Of a stretch of DNA of 64,000 nt, positions 55,695-64,000 are shown piece after piece; within the stretch, counting starts at the first letter, position 1; every line of letters begins with the position of its first letter. This DNA comes from Anthopleura xanthogrammica. Taxonomy: Eukaryota; Cnidaria; Anthozoa; Actiniaria; Actiniidae. Where the stretch lies: NCBI GenBank assembly GCA_964019055.1, contig OZ025207.1:564501-628500 (forward strand), written 5' to 3'. Under the pieces are notes generated by a model. It was not told where the DNA came from. It was given only the letters and a program-made list of their open reading frames with translations, and ran no database searches. A program made the position numbers and the translations under genes.

Positions 55695-56951
55695 GGCAAT
55701 ACAAATACAAACTAAACTGTCAGAATTGATAGAATCCTAAATAAGACCTTAATGAACTAGCAGGCTAATTGCTATACAGCATTTCAACCAAAAACCTGAG
55801 AGTGAGCAGTTGTGTCAAAATCGAGGCCAGAAATCAAAACAAAAATCTCCTACAGTAGATATTAGTAAGAAACTGAAACTGAAAATACTAAAACTCTGCC
55901 TCCAATATTTCTTTATATATTTGGTGCTTATTTTGATTTAAGGAGTAGGTTCAATTGACCAGTCAGTTCAAATAGCCTACCATCACTATTGTGTGATTAC
56001 AGTCATGTTAGATGGCAGGAACAATACAATTATTCTACAAGAGAAGGGATTCAATTAAGCCCTAAGGTCTAAAGTTCAAAGTTTTATATTTAACTTTCAT
56101 TATTCTATTTCAATTTTTATTATTTATTCTAACTTATTGAATGCAGTGATGGGCCTAAACCATGTGAAGAGTAGGGCTAAACCACTGTGTGCTAAACCAC
56201 CAAGAGGCTAATCCACCGTAATTCAACTAAAAACATGGCTGATCAATATACACAGAACAAACACTCCAGTTACTAAATATTTGTATGTGTGTTGCAAGCA
56301 TTTTACACCTAACTGTCTCTTGGAGGAGTACACAACCAACTAAAGCCGGATGCCATCTCTAAGAAATTCAGTTTTACTTAAGAAAAGACACCAAGAAAAG
56401 CTCCTACTGATCATTCTGCTATGCCAGTCCAAAGTCAAGCATTTTGTTAATCGTGACCCCAAGGGATGATAGATAAGCTGATATGGCAGAACTTTATGAA
56501 ATTTTTAGTCTGTCCCTGATGAAGGTCGCAGTTGGCATCAGAAAATTTAGACATTTCATTTTATTTCATTTTAGCAGTAAGTTACTAATATGCAATTTTG
56601 TATATGTCAGCCGATCCAGCTTGGGTTCCCTGTGGTTTCTGTCAGATAGCCAAAGATACTGATACTTCAACCCTTATACTGTAATATCAAAGATCTAATG
56701 TATAAAGGGCTTTATACCAGCTTTGAACTAGTTAAATGCTTTGAAATGTCTTTTTTCCAACTTAATTTATTTAAACTGTGCTTGGGTTCCCTGTGGTTTT
56801 TGGTGATAATTTAAAGTGCCAAAATGTCCCCCTGGACCCCTTCTAATATCAAAGAGATGACCAAGATCAAAACTACATTTGGTGATACATCCCACTGACT
56901 AATAATGGCAGGGAATGCCAAGAAAGATCTTTACATGTGGCTTTGTCACTC
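55695..56951. other. no gene seen; two short direct repeats
   Basis: AT-rich. TTGGGTTCCCTGTGGTTT occurs twice (about 56623 and 56782), the only internal structure noted. Confidence 0.4.
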
Positions 56952-57315
56952 TAGTCTTCTTTGCAGCCGTTATTAGTGTCGGTCTCAAAATCCCTCCCCA
57001 CATACGGCTGCTTACTGCAGCCAGACATACCATTCCAATTGTTTGATTTAAGCCAATCAGAAGACAGGCCTGTGACACGCCATACTGTTGATTTCTCGCC
57101 AAATATAATAAACAATGAGCCGCCGGCTTTCCTCCCACAATCAAAAGAATGAATAAAACTCCTTTTTTTTTTTATCTGACGCGCTTCAGTTCTGGATTTT
57201 AGAACTAGAGCCGTGATTGGCTAAGCTGTTCGAATGGAATGTCTGGCTGTAGTAAGCAGCTGTTAGTGGGAAGGGATTTTGAGACTGACACTAAGAATGG
57301 CTGCAAAGGAGACTA
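56952..57315. mobile_element. 364-bp inverted-repeat element
   Basis: Arms of about 110 bases: tagtcttctttgcagccgtt, gtctcaaaatccct, gctgcttactgcagccagac pairs with the reverse of gtctggctgtagtaagcagc, agggattttgagac, aatggctgcaaaggagacta, with about 15% mismatch. No coding content that I trust. Confidence 0.7.
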
Positions 57316-57328
57316 TATTGTTGCTCCT

Positions 57329-57659
57329 GTTACAGCTAATTTATGTCATGCACGATCAGTAACTCGAATGTTTTGATTGGAGTTTTGGCACCTTTGTTTG
57401 AAATTCCAAATCTCGGCTCCACCTATGATCAAAACTCTGGCAACTCAAATCATTTTTATTTCAAGAATAAATATTTTCAAGCTCATACCTAGCAATGTGC
57501 TTGGAAAGTGAATTATTTTGGAAATATTTCACAATCATTCATGATAACCAATCAAAACCTAAATTTTTAACTGAATTTTTATTTGGAATATCAGAGCCTT
57601 TGATCAGAGATTTGAAGTCTCGGATTTACTGGTCACTAGTGACCTAAATTAGCTGTAAC
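57329..57659. mobile_element. 331-bp MITE-like element with short TIRs
   Basis: GTTACAGCTAATTTA at the left is exactly inverted at the right (TAAATTAGCTGTAAC), with loose pairing inside. It sits 13 bases past the previous element. Confidence 0.5.
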
Positions 57660-58007
57660 ACATCCAAAGGCTATAGAATGCCTTGCCTTATTATATGAAA
57701 TAGAGTGTGATATTGAGTGACATCAAAATGATAAGATTTATATCCCCACTCCCACCAGTGGCCAGTGGGGATACGATTTATATCAACACTGGTGGTGTCA
57801 AATTTCGACTTTTATATCCCACCCTTGATTCACAATAATATGTCAGGAGAATTAGATTGAGGTGAATAATGCATCTTGATGGTGTATTATAGCTATGCTA
57901 TACTTACAATTATGATACTCTGCTCCTAAAAGTTCATCCTTCTATATTCATCTGTCTGCAAGATTGAAAATATTTACATATCAATCCATAGAAAAGGATC
58001 AAATAAT

Positions 58008-58092
58008 TTAAATAAATAAATAAATAAATAAATAAACAAACAAACAAACAAACAAACACAAATAAATAAATAAATAAATAAATAAATAAATT
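58008..58092. repeat. AAAT/AAAC microsatellite
   Basis: (AAAT)n, then (AAAC)n, then (AAAT)n, in an A-rich run. Confidence 0.9.
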
Positions 58093-58234
58093 TGAGGAGG
58101 GAGCAAAAACCTCATCATGACATATACAGCAAGAGCAAAGCATCTGAAATTCTAGGATTTTCCCAGAATCTCTGGCATTTCATTGAGCATGCGCAGTAAG
58201 AATGCCAGGGCTCTAGGGACAAGAACGCAACCTT

Positions 58235-58510
58235 TGGTGACATGTGCTGCTATGGATGGCTGCAGAGTTCATGCCTGGAGTCGTGGGTTTGATTGTCAAC
58301 ACAACCACATATGTGTGTTGAGTTTGTTTGAGGTGTTGTTCTCTCCTTTGCCTTAGGAGGTTTTTCTCTGATTCTCCAGTTTTCCTCCCTCCATAAAATC
58401 AACATTTAAGTCAAGCATTGGGTGAATGTTAATAATGAATGTAGTCAGGGGTAGTGCATGTGGAATGGACCTTACGGAAAAGCACATTACATGGAATTAT
58501 GGTTATAAAA
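58235..58510 (+). mobile_element. tRNA-SINE
   Basis: A B-box-like GTGGGTTTGATTG is followed by caacacaaccacatatgtgt, a ttctctcctttg block and the family body (gattctccagttttcctccc). The A box is not clear. The same body occurs inverted at 58735-58810 and 2510-2690. Confidence 0.6.
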
Positions 58511-58734
58511 TATGATTTTATAAGAACATACAAGAAAAAATAAACACTGTTTGGTAGGGTTACAAGAATTACACAGAGTAATTTTTCATCTAGGCCCTTC
58601 TAGATCCACCCACAAGCTTTTGTGGGGCTCCCTCTTCGAGATTGAGCAGATGCTAGGGGGAGAATGACAGGAGCCAGAAGCCCTACACAGCTGCTGCACA
58701 GAGCCTATTATAGATCAAATTAGAATTCAAAAGT

Positions 58735-58810
58735 TGATTTTTGCGGAGGGAGGAAAGCCAGAGAACCCTGAGAAAAACTGTCAAATCACAGGAGAGAACC
58801 AACAAACCAC
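58735..58810 (-). mobile_element. fragment of the same SINE family
   Basis: On the minus strand it reads ttctctcctgtgatttgac and ggttctctggctttcctccc, matching the body of the 58235 SINE. It is cut on both sides. Confidence 0.5.
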
Positions 58811-59587
58811 TATCACATACAACAAGAGAATAGTAATAGTGAATAACAATACAACAGAACAGAATACTGGGGGAAAACAGAACAGCACAATAAAACAGAC
58901 ACATAAATAGTCCTCACAAAAATAGATAAAAAGTAAATAGAATACAACAATAGAGAAATGATAAAATACAAGTAAAACAATTCGTATCGCACCATGAAAC
59001 AGCCTCTGTGCTGATCTAAGACAAGGCATGGCTAACTCACAGATCGAACACTGAAACAACCTTTGGGCTGATCTAAGTCAGGGCATGGCTAACTCACAGA
59101 TTGAACTCTGAAACAACCTCCGAAATGCGAGATAAATACAACTGGACAATAGAAAAAGCACAATAGAACAATACCTCGACATCTACTAACAACTACCAAC
59201 AACAGAAACTAATTACTAGAACAATACAAACGCTGCAAATAAGTTCAACTTCAAGTTAAAATACTTCGATAACTCAGCTCGCTCTTCAAAACAGCTCAGA
59301 TTCAGGTTGGAAAATCGATCGCCAGTTTTTAACAAGATTGAAGTTCAAGAACTCTTTTGACACCAAAAATATGTAGATAAAACTAATATCTAGCTATCAT
59401 AATGTTTTTAAGCTAGTTCTTACCTTTTAACGATAGAAATCGGGAGGTTTTTTAATCAGTTTTGACGAACCGTTGAGCCGCCATTTTGGTTTTCTTGATG
59501 TATGACCGATAAGCATGACGGGACAGCTGAATTGAAAAATCCAAAAAGTGGACTCAAGGAATCGGGAATTTGGACTAAAATGTTTAG
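58811..59587. other. no gene seen
   Basis: A-rich on the plus strand, with near-repeats of gatctaag-x-caaggcatggcta-type sequence at about 59012 and 59072. The hydrophobic minus-strand open frames come from A-rich composition. Confidence 0.4.
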
Positions 59588-59640
59588 TAGAACCTCTATT
59601 AGCGGCCATCCTCGGGGAATTATCAAATGGCCGCTAAATA
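59588..59640. mobile_element. pogo/Tigger-like terminal repeat
   Basis: AACCTCTATTAGCGGCCAT and its inverse ATGGCCGCTAAATAGAGGTT face each other over about 15 bases. The GTAGAACCTCTATTA-type end is the familiar end of pogo/Tigger MITEs. No second end was found. Confidence 0.5.
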
Positions 59641-59983
59641 GAGGTTGGCCTCAATATTTAGACGCTATGCTTCTTCCTTTTTTATTCTTATAACAAACAT
59701 TTTCTTTTACTTCCTTTCAATGTTATTGTATTTCTTGTCTTTTCTTTTCCTCCGTTCCTTTCTTTTTTTCTTCTTCAATTTTTTCAGTTGAAAGTTCATA
59801 TTTTTCTCCACAGTATAATTTCTTCATAAAATATTAATTTTAAAAAGTTAATTAAATGTGCTCTTAGAAGTACATTTTTCCTTATTAATAATTTATACTT
59901 AAATTAGATTAACTTTTCATGCCAAATTAATTTAAGCTATTCCAAATTTGACCGAATAGAGAAATTTAAAGCTCCATGTTACG

Positions 59984-59997
59984 GTTGCCATGGCAAC
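59984..59997 (+). promoter_or_regulatory. perfect palindromic X-box (RFX site)
   Basis: GTTGCCATGGCAAC fits the RFX consensus GTNRCC-(0-3)-RGYAAC at every position and is fully palindromic. RFX factors drive ciliary genes in animals. It lies 136 bp before a donor (GTATGT at 60133) that could end a non-coding first exon. Confidence 0.7.
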
Positions 59998-60009
59998 GCA
60001 CGTGATCCG

Positions 60010-61545
60010 CTTCGTCACGATTTGGTTCAAAAGATTCAAAAAGTAAATATTCAAGAAAGAGGAAAGATTTTCAAACAAAAACTGCCTTGTTTAAACCAGA
60101 AAAATCAAGTAGGACTGTCTCACAAGCACAAGGTATGTTTTAGGGACTCGTAAACATCGAGAGCAACGAAAATACTCCAAGATTTTAGCCACAATTCACG
60201 CTGTTGGTTTGAGTTTTATATCAGGTTTTCTAAGTTACTTATGAAGTGGTTTTACTATGACTTGTTAGCTTTATAAATTAATGCTTCATGCATTTAGAGC
60301 TCGTACGAGTATCCCTAATATTCAATTTTGCGATCTTAATTACGCTTGCGATATTGTAGAAATAGAATTATGCATTTTTTGTTATTTTCTTCTCATTCTA
60401 CTGCACAGAACCACATAGATTTTCTGTGTAAGCTGAACTATAAAAGTATCGCTTTGCTACAGGCCACTAGTCCATTCTAATTACTTAGCAATTATTGAAT
60501 AAGGCTGAGTATGATATGAAAAATTATGCATAACGAGGAGAGTGTTATCTGCCGAAGCTGTAGGCTGAGGTGGATACTCTTCAAGGTATGTATAATTTTT
60601 CATATCATACAATAGCTGTAATTATCCAATAATTGTTTTATTATTTATTCAAAATATTTTCTGTTCTCTGATAAAACACGACTGAGGCTGTTGAACACTC
60701 AAAAAGACGCGAAATTTATGTTTTTCCCCAAAAATTTTTACATACTTTCGCTACTTCCAGGTTTGGATGAAGCACAACATTTTTGACGCACAGGAGTAGG
60801 TATGGCGAAAATTGTTTGTACGCGGATGCTAAAAATAGCCCAACCGGGAATTCACATGGCGCGTGCGGTATTAAGAAGTTTCCCTCTCTTATTTATGCTC
60901 TCTTGATTAGAACTGATATAATTCGTTAATTGATCTTGAGGTTTCTTGCTAGATTTAGTACGCAGTATTTTCTAAACACTTGAGTATATTGGGTAAATGG
61001 CATCGCTGATCATGATTGTGTATACTACACAGGTAGCCCAGCCAGATGGTAGCTTCACTTGACACCTTTGCAGATATACTGGAACACGCAGATGCACAAA
61101 ATCAAGTATGTATCATTAACATAACGTTGAAATGCCTTCAATTATGTGTCATAAATGAAATATTTAATGTTAAGCATGGTTCTAAAGCTTCTGGTCTCAC
61201 TCTCCCGCTCTAGATTTCTTTGACAGCGACTCGTTATATCAGACATGAACCGTTATGTCTAGTCTCACAGTAGGGTTCTGTACGTGCATAGAAATCAATC
61301 CAAGTTTTCAACACCTCGTAACTCGTAACTTTAACAAGCGGGAAAAAAACTAATCCAATTAACGTCGTTGCTAAAAAAAGCCTAATGCCTATCATGCACA
61401 GCCTGACCCACACAGACCCACCATTGTAAACATTGTAATTTTGCCGAACTAAACTCTCTACTTCTCTTGCCTGCAGATTGTTAGTCCCGTGCTTGAACTG
61501 GCGCTAGAAACTTTAACTGGTGCTTTTTACGCGGGCAAATAAAAC
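60010..61545 (+). CDS. spliced 41-codon gene behind the X-box
   Basis: Model: non-coding exon to 60132 (donor GTATGT), exon 61033-61105 with ATG at 61046 (MVASLDTFADILEHADAQNQ, donor GTATGT in phase 0), and exon from 61477 after a strong tract and AG (cttctcttgcctgcag), reading IVSPVLELALETLTGAFYAG-K to TAA 61540-61542. The stop overlaps an AATAAA signal (61538-61543). Splice signals, phases, Kozak-like context (gccagATGG) and the X-box agree, and the small acidic, helical product would suit a ciliary micro-protein, but no family is recognised and a longer alternative 3' exon is not excluded. Confidence 0.4.
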
Positions 61546-62319
61546 AGAGAATTCGATTCTGGAGTATTAGCAACTGGATTCGTTAAGAGATCGTCGAATT
61601 TGCTTCATAAGATCGTGACTCGGGTTTTTTTCAAAATTCTCAATTGATTACACAATCCCCAGGCAAGGAATTATTCTTTATCCACTCAGAAGCCGTTTTC
61701 GACAGTATAGTAACCGTTTTCTGAGCTGAGTGTGCTCAGGGTGAGTAATCAATCTCAATCTTCTGCAAATTTCTATATTTTATTTTCCATCGGCCTTTTT
61801 TCTAACCATAACATTGATTTACATCACATATAATTCTACTGCTACGTGTTTTATTGTCACCAAGGAAACAGGCTTGGTTATCAGTTTTATTCTGAAAAGG
61901 AAAAAAGAAACAAAGGAATAAATTAACGGGTAAATAAATGGATGGACGGGTGGATTGTTATGGCATAGATAGATGGATGGATGGATGATTTTAAAAATCC
62001 GCTACAAATCTAGCATGCCGTATCCGTGCCCCTGTCGCTATTTCGTAGGATAAAGTAACCCCGCACGCTTGCCTTCGATTCTCAAATCTTCCCAGACTCT
62101 GTATTTTATGTAAGTAGAGTTTGTTAGGTATTCTCCATGATTCAATAGTTTTACTTCAAGTTCTCCTGTTTTCCTCCCTTCTCAAAACCTAACAGGGCAA
62201 TTGGGTGTGTGAGTTAACCATGCCTGACTTTGATCAGCTACTAAGTGGCTGTTTCAGTTCGGTTATCAATGAAACTTGAAGATTTATGAAAGATGAAACT
62301 ACAAACCTTGATTTCCTAG
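61546..62319. other. no gene seen
   Basis: Intergenic; a GGAT-type run at about 61940-61990 and a SINE-body-like trace (ctcctgttttcctcccttct) near 62162 are the only features. Confidence 0.4.
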
Positions 62320-63381
62320 TTATTTAGCAATCTCTACGAAGTCAGTATCATCATCAGGCTTGATTCTGAAACTTGGTGTTTTTGGAGCAGGCTTGGATTT
62401 CCCACTGGGTACACAAGGAATGCTTGAAGTGTTGCTGACCCCGATACGGTGAGAGAATGATTCTACATGTAGGAAAAAAGACATTCATTAATGAAAAATA
62501 GAAAGATACCAAGATAACTAATCAAAGCATCAAGGAACCTAAGGCTTAGCTTTTAAAATCAGTTTAGTAAATTTGGAAAATGTAACTGTTTTGTGTAAAA
62601 TTTTGTCAGGAATCTGAATCCATTCGAGAGACCCGGGCTAGGATTGTAGTCAACACGTTGACATATAATGGCGAAAAGGAAAAGATACCAAGTCTGAGGG
62701 CGAATTTCTCTGTCTCCTATAACTAAAATTTCCCAGATATATTTGTAGACATAGCCTCCCCCGCAGGCGTTTCTTGTCTGTTCGTCTGGCGGGCTACCTG
62801 TGGTATTTGCCCTCCCTTTGTCACACAGGGATCCCAAGCGCCTAAGAAAAGGAAAATAAGAGAGATGCATGCGGAGGAGGCTATTGTAGACACATGAATA
62901 TGGATACAACTCAATCAAACAATCTTATTCTCAAGAGAATAATACATCGTCTGAAAAGGGAAATAAGACATTACGCAATGTTTTGCGGGTAAAGAATAAA
63001 CATAAGAGGGTCTGTTAACACTACATGCATTACCAACAAAAACATTAAGGGTTTGAGTGGTTGTTAATCCCCAAGGCGTTACCACGTGACATCTATACGT
63101 CCCAGAATCTCGAACAGTCACGTTTTTAAGAAACATATACGCTCTTCCTTCGTGGATCTCGTGCTGAACACCATTAATGAGTTTGGTCTTTGTATTAAAA
63201 AACTGGTCTCTCCCAAATCTGTTTTCAGGTTTGAAGGCTTGTGGACGTGGTACTTCCCAATAGACAGCTGTTCCTGGTGGGGTATGCTCCATAAACATAA
63301 AGAATATGGCTATATCACCTTTGTTGTTTCTTGGGAATATCGTGTCTTTGAGTGGAGTCAAAATTGGGGGTTTAGGAGAAC
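62320..63381 (-). CDS. Ig-domain membrane-type protein, 3' exons
   Basis: Exon 63034-63381 (minus) begins and ends in phase 1, as Ig-domain exons do. It reads SPKPPILTPLKDTIFPRNNK ... MFMEHTPPGTAVYWEVPRPQ ... AYMFLKNVTVRDSGTYRCHV; the D-S-G-T-Y-R-C box and the upstream W are the Ig core, though the first core Cys is not obvious. The last exon, 62320-62462, also starts in phase 1 and reads SFSHRIGVSNTSSIPCVPSG, KPAPKTPSFRIKPDDDTDFV then EIAK and TAA (62320-62322), a short tail. Between them a strong acceptor at about 62840 precedes a stretch with C and hydrophobic residues but no clean exon, so the membrane part is not pinned down. The 5' exons lie beyond the window. Confidence 0.6.
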
Positions 63382-63715
63382 CTGTTGAGAGAATAAAGCA
63401 AAGGGTCTGGTACATAATTTCAATTCACAAAATGTGACACATTAAAAATGGCATTGAATATTACATTTTCTCACGCAAAATAAAATATTCAATTTTTATT
63501 CATTGCCATGAATCGGGCCTCCTATAGTCAACACTATGTACTGAAACTTGGAACATTTCTGATGTTCATTTTGACATGACTGTTCGTTTTAAGGGTTATA
63601 TGACCTGGTACTGATAATGGTCTATTCAGTGGTTTCCACCTGGTTCTTGTACCACTACAATCAATATTATCGTGTACAACACCCGACTCATCAGTTGACT
63701 ATTACTCCAGATGTT

Positions 63716-64000
63716 CATCCACCCACCTATCCATCCATCCATCTATCTATCCATCATCCATCCATCCATCCACCCACTCACCCACTCACCCACTCACCCA
63801 CTCACCCACTCACCCACTCACCCACTCACCCACTCACCCACTCACCCACTCACCCACTCACCCACTCACCCACTCACCCACTCACCCACTCACCCACTCA
63901 CCCACTCACCCACTCACCCACTCACCCACTCACCCACTCACCCACTCACCCACTCACCCACTCACCCACTCACCCACTCACCCACTCACCCACTCACCCA
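63716..64000. repeat. CCAT run and 8-bp (CACTCACC)n array reaching the window edge
   Basis: ccatccatccat-type sequence at 63720-63770 grades into uninterrupted CACTCACC units from about 63773 to the last base, at least 28 copies with no visible variant. The array probably continues. It sits in or upstream of the 5' part of the Ig gene. Confidence 0.95.

Noticed and set aside
58683..59059. Hydrophobic minus-strand open frames as membrane proteins
   Set aside because: Composition effect of A-rich plus-strand sequence; no start or splice support.
63720..64000. CRISPR-like array
   Set aside because: Units are 4 and 8 bp without spacers; a microsatellite in an animal genome.

Overview
This is an AT-rich, intron-bearing animal genomic window with no operons or bacterial features. 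The gene fragments (HECT-like, TRAF/RING, LRR and Ig membrane proteins, THAP fingers) and the mix of mobile elements (CR1/L2-like LINEs, gypsy, BEL-like, PIF/Harbinger, P-like, Mutator-like, IS630/Tc1-like, tRNA-SINEs, many hairpin MITEs) resemble stony coral or sea anemone DNA. That assignment rests on remembered family resemblance, not on a search.

Layout. 0-7 kb: a HECT fragment, a 3.2-kb transposon with terminal inverted repeats and a target duplication, and an exonuclease pseudogene broken by nested insertions. 7-10 kb: a double-THAP pseudogene and an IS630/Tc1-like transposase pseudogene. 10.4-11.2 kb: a 21-bp minisatellite. 12.3-19.8 kb: the best host-like gene, a model of about 12 coding segments with agreeing splice phases, whose exons are split by a TTAA-flanked MITE and a SINE. 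21.5-24.8 kb: a nearly complete PIF/Harbinger element with both genes. 25.3-30.2 kb: two unidentified genes, one carrying a LINE in an intron. 30.3-33.5 kb: a probable LTR plus gag remnant, a GRF-finger exon, a PC4-like gene and an LRRCT membrane-protein gene. 33.6-40.4 kb: decayed multi-exon genes (zinc-ribbon/HECT-like, C2H2, YqaJ-like, a short acidic protein). 41-46 kb: a run of domain fragments (RPA-like, TRAF, SGNH, P-element, Mutator-like). 45.97-54.68 kb: a pair of gypsy-like LTRs that enclose, instead of a gypsy reverse transcriptase, a HECT-like piece, LINE pieces and a long SAP-SWIM-nuclease-peptidase gene. 55-59.6 kb: MITEs, SINE pieces and microsatellite. 60-61.5 kb: a perfect RFX X-box upstream of a spliced 41-codon reading frame. 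62.3-63.4 kb (minus strand): the 3' exons of an Ig-domain membrane protein. The window ends inside an 8-bp tandem array.

Most transposon and HECT-like genes carry stops or frameshifts. The items nearest to functional are the Harbinger element (one nonsense codon in the transposase), the SAP-SWIM-YqaJ-peptidase gene (one frameshift in an A8 run), the Ig gene, the GRF exon and the X-box gene.
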